A model generated the notes under the pieces. That model was not told where the DNA came from. It did no database searches and saw nothing but the letters and a program-made list of their open reading frames with translations. Below are positions 51,170 to 61,310 of a DNA stretch of 64,000 nucleotides, piece after piece. Made by a program: the position numbers and the translations under genes. The stretch covers positions 503,501-567,500 of the forward strand of contig NZ_LMQU01000010.1 in NCBI RefSeq assembly GCF_001425445.1. The letters run 5' to 3'. Origin of the DNA: Devosia sp. Leaf420 (GTDB taxonomy: Bacteria; Pseudomonadota; Alphaproteobacteria; Rhizobiales; Devosiaceae). The first letter of the stretch is position 1; every line of letters starts with the position of its first letter.

Positions 51170-54100
51170 GCCTTTTTTCCATCGCCCCACACGCGCCCTT
51201 CTTGCCCACGCTTGCCGAGGCGATCATGGACGGGCGCCTCCTTGGCTTTTGGTCGCAGACGGGCCCCTTTTGGCTCAGCGACGTCACCGTGATCCTGCCC
51301 ACCCAGCGCGCGCGCCAGTCGCTCGCCGAATGCTTGGCTGCCCATCCGCGCTTCACCGGACTCTTGCCCGATATCCGCACGTTTGGCGGCGATGAGAGCG
51401 ACGAAGAGCCGTTTCTGCCGCCCTTCGACGCGCCGCCGACTCTGCCGCCCGCCAGCCTCGTGCAGCGCCGGCTTATCCTTTCCCGGCTCGTAGCCGCCTG
51501 GGCCCTTAGCCCCGCCGGTGGTCAAGCCTTCTCCTCGCCCCCGACGGCCGCCGAGATCTTTTCCATGGCCGATTCGCTCGCTGCAGTGTTCGACGACCTT
51601 GCGATCGCCGAAACCGGCGTCACCGAATTGCGGACGCTCGGCGAAACCCTTGGCCCCGAGCTCGGCGCCTATTGGCAGCAGACGCTGCAGTTTCTCGACA
51701 TCGCGCTCAGCGCCTGGCCCTCCATGCTGGACGAGCTCGGCCGCGCCGATCCCTCGACCCTGCGCGGCACTCGGCTCGATCGCCAGGCCGAAGGCGCGCC
51801 GTTCATTTATGGCGATCGGCCCGTCATTGCCGCTGGCTCCACCGGCTCCATTCCCGCCACGGCCCGCCTCCTTCGGGCGATTGAACGCCTGCCGCGCGGC
51901 GCTGTCGTCTTGCCCGGTCTCGATACGTCCATGTCGGCCGAAACCCACGCCGCGCTCCTCCGCAGCGAGGAAAGCCCGCATGGCCATCCGCAATATCATC
52001 TCGCAAAACTCTTGCGCACGCTCGGCGCCGGTCCGGGTGAGGTGGTCGAGCTCGCGGCTCAAGACCATCCACGGACCCGCCTCATCCACCACGCGCTCGC
52101 GCTGACCTCCGAAACCGCCCATTGGTCGCGCGACCGCCTCACCGCTAGCGATCTTGAACAGGCCCTGACCGGCGTCACCATCATCGCCGCCCGACAAGAA
52201 GACGAGGAGGCCCGCGCCATCGCGCTTGCCGCCCGCGATGCACTCGCCCGCAAAAAAACCGTCGGTATCATCACGCCCGACCGTAATCTCGCGCGCCGCA
52301 TCGCCGCCGAACTTGCCCGTTTCGATGTCTATGTGGACGATGCCGCCGGTGCCCCGCTGTTCCAGTCGACCGTCGGTCGCCTTGCCCGCCAGATCCTGAC
52401 CCTCGCCGTCAATCGCTGCGCCGCCGTCGATCTCGTGGCGCTCCTCCGCAATCGTGCCAGTCTTTTTGGCCGCAGCCGCAAGGAGGTGGCCCAACTCGCC
52501 GACGATATCGAACTGGCGCTCCTCCGCGGCCAGCGGCCTGCACCCGGCCTCGATGGCCTGCGCAAAACTCTCGCTGATCACCTGGTCGAGCCACCCAAAA
52601 GTGCTGCTCGCAAACTGAACGCGGAAAAGGCCGAAGCAATTACCGCGCTGCTCGACGACATTTCCCGCGCCCTGACCCCGCTTACCAAACTGCTCGATCA
52701 GACCCACATCCGCGCCGCCGATCTCGCCGCCGCGATCAACTCTGCCGTCGATGCCGTCGCCGATGGCGCGCCCGTCCGCGGCTGCGATGAACTCCGCGCT
52801 TGGGCCGAGGAACTGCAAAAGCACGGCGGGCAGGGCCATGCCTTCGCGCCCCAAGGCCTCGATAGAGTCCTCGCCGCGCTCATGAACGGCTTTCAGGTTC
52901 GCAATCGGCTCGACCGGCGCGGCGATATCGCCATCTGGGGCCAGATCGAAGCCCGCTTGATGCGGCCGGACCTGACCATTCTCGGCGCGCTCAACGAAGA
53001 TGTCTGGCCCGAGCCCGCCGATCCCGGCCCCTGGCTCAGCCGCGGCATGCGCCTCGCCGCCGGGCTCGAACCACCCGAGCGCCTGCAGGGCCTCGCCGCC
53101 CACGACTTTGCCGAAGCCATGGGCAATGCTGATGTCATCATCGCTTATGCGGATCGCATCGGCACAAGCCCTGCACTGCCCTCGCGCCTCGTCCAGCGGC
53201 TCGATGCCTTTGCCGGCGAAGACGCCGCAAAGCTCCTACGTCAGTGCGGCCAAAGCTGGCTCGCTGCGGCCCGCGCGATCGATGCAGTCGAGACAAGCAA
53301 ACCCGCGACACGCCCCGCGCCCAATCCGCCCGCGCATCTCCGCCCGCGTCGCCTCTCGGTCACCGAGGTCGAAACGCTGATGCGTTCGCCCTATGACCTC
53401 TACGCTAAGCACGTGCTGCGCCTGCGCCAGCTCGATCCGCTCGGCAATGTTCCCGACGCCCGCGAGCGCGGTACCATCATCCACGATGCCCTCGCCCGAT
53501 TCGTCGAAGAGGGGCACGACCCCAACTCGCCAGAGGCCTTCGACACCCTGATGACCATCGCCGCCGATGCCTTTTCCGGCCTTGAAGCTATCGGCGAGCG
53601 CCGCGACATCTGGCTCAAGCGCTTTGCTACCGCTGCCATGCAGTTCCTCGATTTTGAGCGCAGCCGCGATGCCCGCGTCAAACAGCGCCATGCCGAAATC
53701 AAGGGCGACATGCCGCTCTCTCTGGCCGAGCCTTTCCGGATCACGGGCCAAGCCGACCGCGTCGATGAAATGCTCGACGGCACGGTCGAAATTCTCGATT
53801 TCAAGACCGGTTCGCCGCCCACTCCGGCTATGATGAAGGCCTTTGAGGCGCCGCAGTTACTGATGGAAGCGGTGATGAGTGGGGCAGGGGCCATGACTGG
53901 CCTTGCCGCCGCGCCTGCCAGCGCTCTGACCTATGTGAAGATCGGCCTCGGCCCTGAAGCCTTCGTGCCCACCGAGTTCAAGCCCGGCGATGGCATGCCG
54001 ATCATGAAGGCCGCCGACGAGATCAACCGCCGTCTCCAGAGCCATATCGAGCACTTTCTGTTTCGCGACACGCCTATGCCCGCCCGCCTCCTGCCGCTCG

Positions 54101-54186
54101 CCGGCCAGCGCTTTGCCGGGCCTTACGATCATCTCGCCCGTGTCGCCGAATGGACGAGCGTCGATGGCGGGGAGGACGACGCATGA
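51166..54186 (+). CDS. addB: Double-strand break repair protein AddB
   Basis: A 1006-residue subunit of the AddAB helicase-nuclease that resects DNA ends for RecA. The alphaproteobacterial AddB form is recognised by SIAPHAPFLPTLAEAI at the N-terminus, the inactive-helicase core (RLMRPDLTILGALNEDVWPE near 600) and the C-terminal PD-(D/E)xK nuclease with RGTIIHDALARFVEEGHD near 767 and VEILDFKTGSPP near 875. Four-base ATGA overlaps tie it to the nucleotidyltransferase before and to addA after. No cysteine cluster pattern of Bacillus AddB stands out. Confidence 0.95.
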   Translation: MSLFSIAPHAPFLPTLAEAIMDGRLLGFWSQTGPFWLSDVTVILPTQRARQSLAECLAAHPRFTGLLPDIRTFGGDESDEEPFLPPFDAPPTLPPASLVQRRLILSRLVAAWALSPAGGQAFSSPPTAAEIFSMADSLAAVFDDLAIAETGVTELRTLGETLGPELGAYWQQTLQFLDIALSAWPSMLDELGRADPSTLRGTRLDRQAEGAPFIYGDRPVIAAGSTGSIPATARLLRAIERLPRGAVVLPGLDTSMSAETHAALLRSEESPHGHPQYHLAKLLRTLGAGPGEVVELAAQDHPRTRLIHHALALTSETAHWSRDRLTASDLEQALTGVTIIAARQEDEEARAIALAARDALARKKTVGIITPDRNLARRIAAELARFDVYVDDAAGAPLFQSTVGRLARQILTLAVNRCAAVDLVALLRNRASLFGRSRKEVAQLADDIELALLRGQRPAPGLDGLRKTLADHLVEPPKSAARKLNAEKAEAITALLDDISRALTPLTKLLDQTHIRAADLAAAINSAVDAVADGAPVRGCDELRAWAEELQKHGGQGHAFAPQGLDRVLAALMNGFQVRNRLDRRGDIAIWGQIEARLMRPDLTILGALNEDVWPEPADPGPWLSRGMRLAAGLEPPERLQGLAAHDFAEAMGNADVIIAYADRIGTSPALPSRLVQRLDAFAGEDAAKLLRQCGQSWLAAARAIDAVETSKPATRPAPNPPAHLRPRRLSVTEVETLMRSPYDLYAKHVLRLRQLDPLGNVPDARERGTIIHDALARFVEEGHDPNSPEAFDTLMTIAADAFSGLEAIGERRDIWLKRFATAAMQFLDFERSRDARVKQRHAEIKGDMPLSLAEPFRITGQADRVDEMLDGTVEILDFKTGSPPTPAMMKAFEAPQLLMEAVMSGAGAMTGLAAAPASALTYVKIGLGPEAFVPTEFKPGDGMPIMKAADEINRRLQSHIEHFLFRDTPMPARLLPLAGQRFAGPYDHLARVAEWTSVDGGEDDA

Positions 54187-57100
54187 GCGCAGAACGCGGC
54201 GACCTCACCGTCCCCTTCGACACCAAAAATGCCCAAAGCCGCGCCACCGACCCGAGCCACTCCATCTGGGTTGAGGCCAATGCCGGCTCCGGAAAAACCT
54301 TCGTCCTCACTCGCCGCGTCTTGCGGCTGCTGCTGGCCGGAGTAAAGCCCGAATCCATCCTTTGTCTCACCTATACCAAAGCCGCCGCCGCCGAGATGCG
54401 GAAGCGCGTGTCCAATGAATTGGCGCGCTGGGCCGTCATTGACGATGCGGAACTGCGCGAGACCCTGTTTGGCCTCACCGGCGCCGTCCCCGATACGGAC
54501 GGGCTCAATGGCGCACGCACCCTGTTTGCCCGCGCGCTCGAAACCCCCGGCGGGCTTCGCATCCTTACCATCCACGCCTTCTGCGAAGCCGTGCTCCATC
54601 GCTTCCCCATCGAAGCTGGCGTGCCCTTCGACTTCGCCGTCATTGAAGAAGACCAGCAAAGCCAGTTGATCATGGCGGCTCGCGAAAGCGTCCTCGCCGA
54701 GGGCCTGCGCGGTGGCGAAAACCGAGCCGCGGTCGAAACGCTCTTCGAACGCCTGAGTGATCATCATATCGGGGAAGCCATTGGCGCTGCCTTGGGGCAA
54801 GGCGCACGTCTCAAAGCCCTTCTTGCCGATCCTGAGGCCGCTAAGCAACGGCTGCGAATGCTTGTCGGTGTAGGCAAGGAAAGCGCGGCCGACCTGATCG
54901 TTAGCGTCACCGCTGACACATTCCTCGACCCGACCACGCTCCGCCATATCGTCTCGACGCTTGGCGGCGATGCCGCAGGCAACAAGACCTGCGCCGATCT
55001 TCTCGCGCGCCTCGATCCCGATCGGCCCGATCCCAATCTCCTCCGCGCCGCCTTCTTCACGGGTACAGGCACTCCGCGCAGCCGCCTGATGGTCAAGAAA
55101 GAGCAGGCCGATCACCCCGCCATTTTCGACACCCTGACACGCGAACAGGTTCGGCTCGTCGCCCTCGACACGCGCATCAAAGCCGCCGAACTGGTCGAGC
55201 GCAGCGCCGCGGTTCTCGATATTCTCGTTGCCATTGCCAATCGCTACGAAGACGACAAGCGCCGCCACGCGCTGCTCGATTTCGACGATCTCGTCGCCCG
55301 CCTCGGCGATCTCTTGGACAATTCGGAAATCGGGCCCTGGGTCCAATACAAGCTCGATGCAGGCATCGAGCATATTCTGGTCGATGAAAGCCAGGATACC
55401 AATGATCAGCAATGGCGCGTCGTCCGGGCGCTGGCGGCAGAATTCTTCGTCGGCGAAGGCGCCGCTCGCCGCCCGCGCTCGGTCTTTGCGGTGGGCGACC
55501 AGAAGCAGTCGATCTATTCCTTCCAGGGCGCCCAGCCGGCGCTCTTCGGCTCCACCGGCCACGATTTCGCCCGCCGTGCCGAAGCCGCCGAAATGGCCTT
55601 TGCCCGCCTGCCGCTGCATACGAGTTTCCGTACGCTCAAAGGCATTCTCGACGCTGTGGACCGCGTCTGCGCCCGCCCAGACATCCAGCTCGCGCTCCTC
55701 GCCGCCGACCCCGTGCTCCACACCGCGGCGCGCAGCCAGGCCGGCGGCGCGGTTACGCTCTGGCCGCCCATCCAGGCGCAAAAATCCGAACTCGGCGACG
55801 GCCAGTGGCCGCTGGAGCCGGTGGAAGCAGAACAAAGCGCAGCGCGCCAAGTGGCCCTCCGCATCGCCCGTGAGATCAAGGGCTGGATCGATACGGGGCG
55901 CCCCCTTGCCCAGCGCGGCCGGGCCGTGCGCGCCGATGATGTGCTGATCCTCGTCCAATCCCGCAGTGCGCTCTTCCAGGAAATCATCCGCGCCCTGCGC
56001 CTTCTCGATGTGCCGACCCCTGGCGCCGATCGACTTGCGGTCACGAGCCATATCGCCATTCTCGATCTCCTCGCGCTGATCGATGTCCTCCTCAACCCCG
56101 CCGACGATCTGCAACTGGCCGCGCTTCTCCGCTCCCCGCTCTTCGATTTTTCCGAAGACGATCTTTTCATTCTCGCCAGCACCCGCTCCCAATACCAGAG
56201 CCTCTGGTCCGCGCTCCTGGCTTCAAGCAGCCCCGCCGATAGGGCTGCTGCCGAGCGCCTGACGCGCTGGCGCGCCGATCTCGATTTCGAGCGCCCCTTC
56301 GAATTTTTGACCGGCGTCGTTTATGCCGATGGCGGCCTCAAACGTTTCCATGCGCGCCTCGGCACCGAGGTCGATGAGGTGCTTTCCGAATTTTTGGAAC
56401 TGGCCTTGGCGCACGAACAACGCGAGCAGCCTTCGCTGCAAGGCTTTGCCGCCGACATGCGCAGCCGCAACGTTTCGATCAAGCGCGAGCTCGCCGAAGG
56501 CGGTGGCGGCGTCCGCGTCATGACAGTACACGGTGCCAAGGGGCTCGAAGCCCCCATCGTCATCATGGCCGATGCTGCAAGCAAGCCCGACAGCAAGCAG
56601 ATTGGCAGCCCGGTCTATGTGCTCAATGGCGCACCCGGCCCACTCCTCATCCACGCCGCTAGCCAACGCCAGCATGTCCCCGCGACCCTCGCGCTCAAGG
56701 AAGAGATCGACGCCAATCTTGCCCAGGAATATTGGCGAAAACTCTATGTGGCCATGACCCGCGCTGAAGACGAACTCTATGTCACCGGCGCCCTGACCCA
56801 GCGCGGCAAGCTCGACGGCACATGGTATGAGGCCATAGAATCAGCGCTCGGCGCAGCGTCCGAGCGCGTCGAGGACGAAAACGGCCTCTCTGCGCTCATC
56901 TTCCCGGCGGATCGCCCGACGCCGCTGATCGCCACTGCGACCCAACCCACCAGTGCGCCCAAATCCACCTGGGTCAATCCGCCACCCCTGCCAGATTTCG
57001 CGCCACCGCAAATCCTGTCGCCATCCCGTGCCCATGAAGCCTTCGGCGGCGAACCCGTTCTGGCGACCCTTGCCGAACGCGTGCGCGACGCCGAGACCGC

Positions 57101-57614
57101 GCGAAAATCCGGCATCGCGCTCCACGCCCTGCTCCAGCACTTAGGCAAGGTTGATCCCGCCCTCTGGCCCAATGTCATTCCGCGCGCCCTCGAAACCCTG
57201 CTGCCCGACTTGCCAGACGAGTGGGATCGCCTGGGAAAAAAGGCGCTGTCGATCCTCAACCACCCCGACTTCGCTCCGCTCTTCGGACCCGACAGCCGGG
57301 CCGAGGTGGCTTTTCTTGTGCAAGGCAAGCGGGGCGGGGAACCAATCCGCCTTGCTGGGCGTATCGATAGGCTTGTGGTTGACGACACCGGGGTAACGGT
57401 GATCGACTACAAGTCCGATGCGTCGGCGCAGAAGGAGGCCGCCGGCGTGCCGGCGCGGTACATCACGCAGCTCGGGTTATATGCGCTGGTTGCAAGCCAG
57501 CTGTTCCCCGGCCGTCCTGTTAGGGCAGCGATCCTGTGGACAGAGTTGGAATCATTGATGATTTTGCCCAAGTCTGTCTTGGACGGCGCCACTGCGGATT
57601 TCACCCTGCGGTGA
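54183..57614 (+). CDS. addA: Double-strand break repair helicase AddA
   Basis: A 1143-residue UvrD-type helicase with nuclease tail. Motif I is WVEANAGSGKTFVLTRR near residue 29, then LCLTYTKAAAAEMRKRV near 60, motif II VDESQDTNDQQW near 400, motif III VGDQKQSIYSFQGA near 435, helicase motif V VRVMTVHGAKGLEAPIV near 777 and nuclease motif VTVIDYKSDASA near 1075. ATG 54183 overlaps the addB stop (ATGA); the frame's earlier start at 54150 lies within addB and is rejected. trxA starts 79 bases later. Confidence 0.96.
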   Translation: MSAERGDLTVPFDTKNAQSRATDPSHSIWVEANAGSGKTFVLTRRVLRLLLAGVKPESILCLTYTKAAAAEMRKRVSNELARWAVIDDAELRETLFGLTGAVPDTDGLNGARTLFARALETPGGLRILTIHAFCEAVLHRFPIEAGVPFDFAVIEEDQQSQLIMAARESVLAEGLRGGENRAAVETLFERLSDHHIGEAIGAALGQGARLKALLADPEAAKQRLRMLVGVGKESAADLIVSVTADTFLDPTTLRHIVSTLGGDAAGNKTCADLLARLDPDRPDPNLLRAAFFTGTGTPRSRLMVKKEQADHPAIFDTLTREQVRLVALDTRIKAAELVERSAAVLDILVAIANRYEDDKRRHALLDFDDLVARLGDLLDNSEIGPWVQYKLDAGIEHILVDESQDTNDQQWRVVRALAAEFFVGEGAARRPRSVFAVGDQKQSIYSFQGAQPALFGSTGHDFARRAEAAEMAFARLPLHTSFRTLKGILDAVDRVCARPDIQLALLAADPVLHTAARSQAGGAVTLWPPIQAQKSELGDGQWPLEPVEAEQSAARQVALRIAREIKGWIDTGRPLAQRGRAVRADDVLILVQSRSALFQEIIRALRLLDVPTPGADRLAVTSHIAILDLLALIDVLLNPADDLQLAALLRSPLFDFSEDDLFILASTRSQYQSLWSALLASSSPADRAAAERLTRWRADLDFERPFEFLTGVVYADGGLKRFHARLGTEVDEVLSEFLELALAHEQREQPSLQGFAADMRSRNVSIKRELAEGGGGVRVMTVHGAKGLEAPIVIMADAASKPDSKQIGSPVYVLNGAPGPLLIHAASQRQHVPATLALKEEIDANLAQEYWRKLYVAMTRAEDELYVTGALTQRGKLDGTWYEAIESALGAASERVEDENGLSALIFPADRPTPLIATATQPTSAPKSTWVNPPPLPDFAPPQILSPSRAHEAFGGEPVLATLAERVRDAETARKSGIALHALLQHLGKVDPALWPNVIPRALETLLPDLPDEWDRLGKKALSILNHPDFAPLFGPDSRAEVAFLVQGKRGGEPIRLAGRIDRLVVDDTGVTVIDYKSDASAQKEAAGVPARYITQLGLYALVASQLFPGRPVRAAILWTELESLMILPKSVLDGATADFTLR

Positions 57615-57693
57615 TCGATCTTGTGCAGAGGCTGGACTCTCCCCAGCTTTGGGAGCAAACAAGCCACCGCTTTCAACCCAAAAGGCACACTAA

Positions 57694-58017
57694 ATGACGA
57701 AGCAGGTTTCCGACGCCACCTTTGGCGAGGAAGTTCTAAATTCTCAGGAACCGGTTCTGGTCGATTTCTGGGCGGAGTGGTGCGGGCCCTGCCGGGCGAT
57801 CGCCCCCGTGCTCGATGAACTCTCCACCGAACTTTCCGGCAAGGTGAAGATCGTCAAGCTCAACGTCGACGAGAACCCCTCGACGACCGTGAAGTATGGC
57901 GTCCGCTCCATCCCCACCATGATTCTCTTCAAGAATGGCGAAGCCGCCGACATGAAGATCGGTGCTGGCACGCCAAAGGCGGGCCTCACCAAGTGGCTCG
58001 AAGGCCACGCCGCCTAA
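57694..58017 (+). CDS. trxA: Thioredoxin
   Basis: A 107-residue thioredoxin with active site [11 protein letters not shown] near residue 30 and the cis-proline strand [14 protein letters not shown] near 71. It reduces protein disulfides in the cytoplasm with TrxB. No signal peptide. It comes directly after addA, as in relatives, where folC and accD would be next; here a GH3 gene intervenes. A strong terminator follows 22 bases after its stop. Confidence 0.97.
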   Translation: MTKQVSDATFGEEVLNSQEPVLVDFWAEWCGPCRAIAPVLDELSTELSGKVKIVKLNVDENPSTTVKYGVRSIPTMILFKNGEAADMKIGAGTPKAGLTKWLEGHAA

Positions 58018-58038
58018 GACGGCCTCCTAAAGAATACC

Positions 58039-58076
58039 AAGCGCCGCTGGACAAACGTCCGGCGGCGCTTTTCTTT
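58039..58076 (+). terminator. Rho-independent terminator after trxA
   Basis: AAGCGCCGC and GCGGCGCTT (extended by GGAC/GTCC past one mismatch) form a long stem, followed by TTCTTT. Confidence 0.9.
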
Positions 58077-58175
58077 GGCGACCACAATCTGGTCGCCTTA
58101 TCCGGTCACTCACGAGTGGCAGCGCCGTAAGCGCTCTGCTAGCTCTATAGAATTCGCTGTTTCCGGAGACTGCCC

Positions 58176-59846
58176 TTGTCCGCCATCGACCTGTCCGCCG
58201 CCCCGTTCCATCTTGACGAAGAGGCGATCGCCTGGGTCCATTCGACACGCGATGGCCTGGCGCCGCGCGACAAGCTGGCCCAGCTTTTTGTGCTGCTGGC
58301 CCGCGGCCCGGCCGACGAAGCGTTGGAAACGGTAAGGAGCTTCCGCCCCGGTGGCGTGACCCGCATCTATTCCGAAGATCTCGCCGCCGAAATCGGCTTC
58401 GCCCGCCAACTCGACGCCATCGGTCCTGCGCCCATGCTGATATCGGCCGATCTCGAAGGCAGCCGCATGAGCCTGCCCTTCGGCACCTCGGTGCCCAACC
58501 CGCTCGGCCTTGCCGCTGTCGACGACGTCGAGGCCACCACGGCGATCTCGACCATCATGGCCGAGGAAGCGCGCGCCGTCGGCCTCAACTGGAGTTTTAC
58601 TCCCGTCATCGACATCAATGCCGCCTGGCGCAGCGCCATCGTCGGCACGCGCTCCTATGGCAGCGATATCGACAGGATCGAACGCCATGCCCTGGCGCAG
58701 ATTGCCGCTTTCCAGAGCAATGGTGTCGCGGCGACTGTGAAACACTGGCCCGGCGAAGGGTATGACGATCGAGACCAGCATCTGGTCACGACGGTCAATC
58801 CGCTGACCCTTGCCGAATGGGAAGAAAAATTCGGCCGCCTCTACCGCGCTGCCATCAATGCTGGCGTCCTCAGCGTCATGTCGGCCCACATCGCCTTCCC
58901 GGCTTTCGTGCGCGAGCTCGATCCTGACGCAACATCTGAGGCCTTCCGCCCAGCGTCGCTCAGCCGCGTGCTCAACGAAACGCTCCTCCGCGAGCGCCTG
59001 GGCTTTAATGGCCTCATCGTCTCCGACGCCACGCCCATGGCGGGTCTCGGCGATTGGGGTCCGCGCGACGAAACCCTGCCCGAAGTCATCATCGCTGGTT
59101 GCGATGTTATTTTGTTTTCGGACGACCCCAATGGCGACCTGATGCGCCTCGTGAAGGCGGTTGCCGATGGCCGCCTGACCCAGGAGCGCGTCGACGAGGC
59201 CGTCACCCGCGTCCTCGCCCTCAAGGCCGCGCTTGGCCTTCACAGGGACCGTCCCGAGCCCAATCTCGACACCGCTCGCGCAATCGTCGCCACGCCGGAA
59301 AAGCTGGCCAAGGCTGCAGAAGTCACTGCCCGCATGCCGACGCTGGTGAAAGACACGGCCAACCTCCTGCCGCTCTCGCCGGCCAAGCACAAGCGCGTGC
59401 TGATCTATTCGACTGGCGCCGTCCAGCCCTTCGCCCCTCAGCCGATCCCACTATCCCTGCCGGATATGCTGACCCGCGAGGGATTTGAGGTCACCCTCCA
59501 CACGCCCGATCTCGCCGTGCGCCCCAGCGATTATGATCTGGTGCTCTATCTCCTCGCCGAGGAAACGCTCCTCACCCGCAGCCGAATCTTCCTCGATTGG
59601 AAACGCCTCACCGGCTCGGTCTTCGGCGCCATGCATCGCCACTGGCACGAAGTGCCGACACTCATGGTTTCTCTCGGCTTTCCCTACTATCTCTACGACG
59701 CCCCGCGCGTCTCCACCTATATCAACGCCTACGGCTCGAGCGACGCCATCCAGGAGGCGGTCCTCAACGCACTTCTGGGGCGCAAAGCGTTTACGGGAAC
59801 AAGCCCGGTCGATCCCTTCTGCGGTAGTGAGCAGGCGAAGTATTAG
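58176..59846 (+). CDS. Glycoside hydrolase family 3 protein
   Basis: A 556-residue GH3-type beta-glycosidase or beta-N-acetylhexosaminidase relative. The barrel holds ISADLEGSRMS near residue 90, NWSFTPVIDINA near 140, VAATVKHWPGEGYDDRDQHL near 185 (KH-x-PG-x-G with the H/D-type dyad region seen in NagZ) and LIVSDATPMAG near 285 with the nucleophile Asp. The C-terminal part (about 400-550) resembles the second GH3 domain, so it is longer than classical NagZ. TTG 58176 is chosen because CCGGAGAC precedes it. No signal peptide, so probably cytoplasmic. It lies between trxA and the reversed folC. Substrate uncertain. Confidence 0.85.
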   Translation: MSAIDLSAAPFHLDEEAIAWVHSTRDGLAPRDKLAQLFVLLARGPADEALETVRSFRPGGVTRIYSEDLAAEIGFARQLDAIGPAPMLISADLEGSRMSLPFGTSVPNPLGLAAVDDVEATTAISTIMAEEARAVGLNWSFTPVIDINAAWRSAIVGTRSYGSDIDRIERHALAQIAAFQSNGVAATVKHWPGEGYDDRDQHLVTTVNPLTLAEWEEKFGRLYRAAINAGVLSVMSAHIAFPAFVRELDPDATSEAFRPASLSRVLNETLLRERLGFNGLIVSDATPMAGLGDWGPRDETLPEVIIAGCDVILFSDDPNGDLMRLVKAVADGRLTQERVDEAVTRVLALKAALGLHRDRPEPNLDTARAIVATPEKLAKAAEVTARMPTLVKDTANLLPLSPAKHKRVLIYSTGAVQPFAPQPIPLSLPDMLTREGFEVTLHTPDLAVRPSDYDLVLYLLAEETLLTRSRIFLDWKRLTGSVFGAMHRHWHEVPTLMVSLGFPYYLYDAPRVSTYINAYGSSDAIQEAVLNALLGRKAFTGTSPVDPFCGSEQAKY

Positions 59847-59859
59847 TGGACCACTCAAT

Positions 59860-59926
59860 CCCCCCTCGCCCCTTGTGGGAGAGGGACAGGCAAATGTGCG
59901 TTCAGCAGATTTGCCAGGGTGAGGGG
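59860..59926. repeat. CCCCTC...GAGGGG palindromic repeat downstream of the GH3 gene
   Basis: Outer CCCCCCTCGCC and GGGTGAGGGG arms surround the hairpin GGCAAAT-(13)-ATTTGCC. It lies between the convergent GH3 and folC genes and may end transcripts; no T-run is seen. Confidence 0.6.
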
Positions 59927-59968
59927 TATCCATCCTCCGCAGAGGAGCCGATGGCGTCCGCGCCAGCC

Positions 59969-61264
59969 TCAATCCGGTGGCGTACCGTTCTTTGCCAGCA
60001 CATCACCCGCCAGATACAGCGATCCACAAATCAGCACCCGCGCATTCGGCACCTCCGCCGCTGCTTTAAGCGCCGAGACGATCGACCGCTTCGGCCGCGC
60101 CAGAAGCCGCAAGCTTTCCGCGCGGTTGACGATATGTCCGGCTGGGTGCGCATTCGGCTCTCCCGGAATGGTCAGCGCCATCACCCGCGGCTGAAAATCC
60201 TTGAACGCTTCAAGAAATTCGCCGGGATCACGCGTGTTCATCATGCCCATGATCAGCACCAGCGGCGCCGGCCGGCTGCGGTCGAATTCGGCGATGGTCC
60301 GCGCCAGCGCCTTGGCCCCATGCGGATTATGCCCCCCGTCGAGCCAAAGCTCGTGGCCTGCCGGCAGCAGATCGCGCAGCTTGCCCGAGCGGACCGGCTG
60401 CATCCGCGCCGGCCAGGTCACTTTCCGCAGGCCCTCGGCAAAATCCCTGTCGGTCACCGGCAATTCAAAATGCCGCGCTGCGGCAATGGCCAGGGCCGCA
60501 TTGTCGAACTGGTGCGGTCCGAGCAGCGCCGGTGGTGGCAGGTCGAGCATGCCAGCCTCGTCGGTATAAACCAACCGCCCGTCCTGCTGCGTTCCGTGAA
60601 AATCCTCGCCCTGCCAAAGCGGCGTGATCCCCAACCGATGCGCCGCGCGCTCCAGCACCTTGCGACCCTCGTCGCGTTGAATGCCTATGACGGACTTCGA
60701 GCCACGCTTCAAAATCCCGGCCTTGTTCGACGCGATCTCGGCGATCGTATTTCCCAAAAATCCCTGGTGGTCGAAATCGACCGGCGTGATGATGGTCCCA
60801 AGCGGCTGCTTGACGACATTCGTCGTGTCATACGTCCCGCCCATTCCGGTTTCGAGCAGCAGAAAATCGGCCGGCGTCTCGGCAAACAGCTTGAACGCCG
60901 TCACCGTTGTCACCTCGAAAAAGGTGATCCCCGCCCCGCCATTGATCCGCTCCACCTCTTCGAGTGCAGCATTAAGGAGCCGCGTCTCGACGAGCTTGCT
61001 TGCCAGCCGGATGCGCTCGTTGAAGCGCACGAGGTGCGGCGAATTATAGACATGCACCTTTTTCCCCGCCGCCTCGAGAAAGGCGCGGAGATAGGCGATC
61101 GTCGAGCCCTTGGCATTGGTCCCCGCCACATGGATGGTAGGCGGCAACCGATCCTGCGGATTGCCGAGCTTTTCGAGGAGCGGCAGCATGCGATCCAAGC
61201 TGAGATCGATCAGCTTGGGATGAAGGCCAGACAGGCGTTTCAAAATGGCGTCGGTGCGGGACAC
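59969..61264 (-). CDS. folC: Bifunctional folylpolyglutamate synthase/dihydrofolate synthase
   Basis: A 431-residue Mur-ligase-type enzyme that adds glutamate to dihydropteroate and to folates. The P-loop is HVAGTNAKGSTIAYL near residue 46, the Mg/ATP loop DFDHQGFLGNTIAEIASNKA near 160 and LDGGHNPHGAKALA near 308. The start is GTG 61264, with CGGAG seven bases before; an ATG 33 bases upstream has no site. In Rhizobiales folC follows accD on the same strand; here it is inverted and about 12 kb away. A composite repeat lies between it and pheT. Confidence 0.95.
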   Translation of the reverse strand: MSRTDAILKRLSGLHPKLIDLSLDRMLPLLEKLGNPQDRLPPTIHVAGTNAKGSTIAYLRAFLEAAGKKVHVYNSPHLVRFNERIRLASKLVETRLLNAALEEVERINGGAGITFFEVTTVTAFKLFAETPADFLLLETGMGGTYDTTNVVKQPLGTIITPVDFDHQGFLGNTIAEIASNKAGILKRGSKSVIGIQRDEGRKVLERAAHRLGITPLWQGEDFHGTQQDGRLVYTDEAGMLDLPPPALLGPHQFDNAALAIAAARHFELPVTDRDFAEGLRKVTWPARMQPVRSGKLRDLLPAGHELWLDGGHNPHGAKALARTIAEFDRSRPAPLVLIMGMMNTRDPGEFLEAFKDFQPRVMALTIPGEPNAHPAGHIVNRAESLRLLARPKRSIVSALKAAAEVPNARVLICGSLYLAGDVLAKNGTPPD

Positions 61265-61310
61265 TTTTGTCTCCGAGGTGGCGGCGAAGAATCGCAACGC
61301 GCTTGCCCTA

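Noticed and set aside
51043-56192. Two long antisense frames over addB and addA (51043-53103 and 54129-56192)
   Set aside because: The plus-strand genes carry full helicase and nuclease motifs; the antisense products are low-complexity Gly/Ala/Arg-rich.
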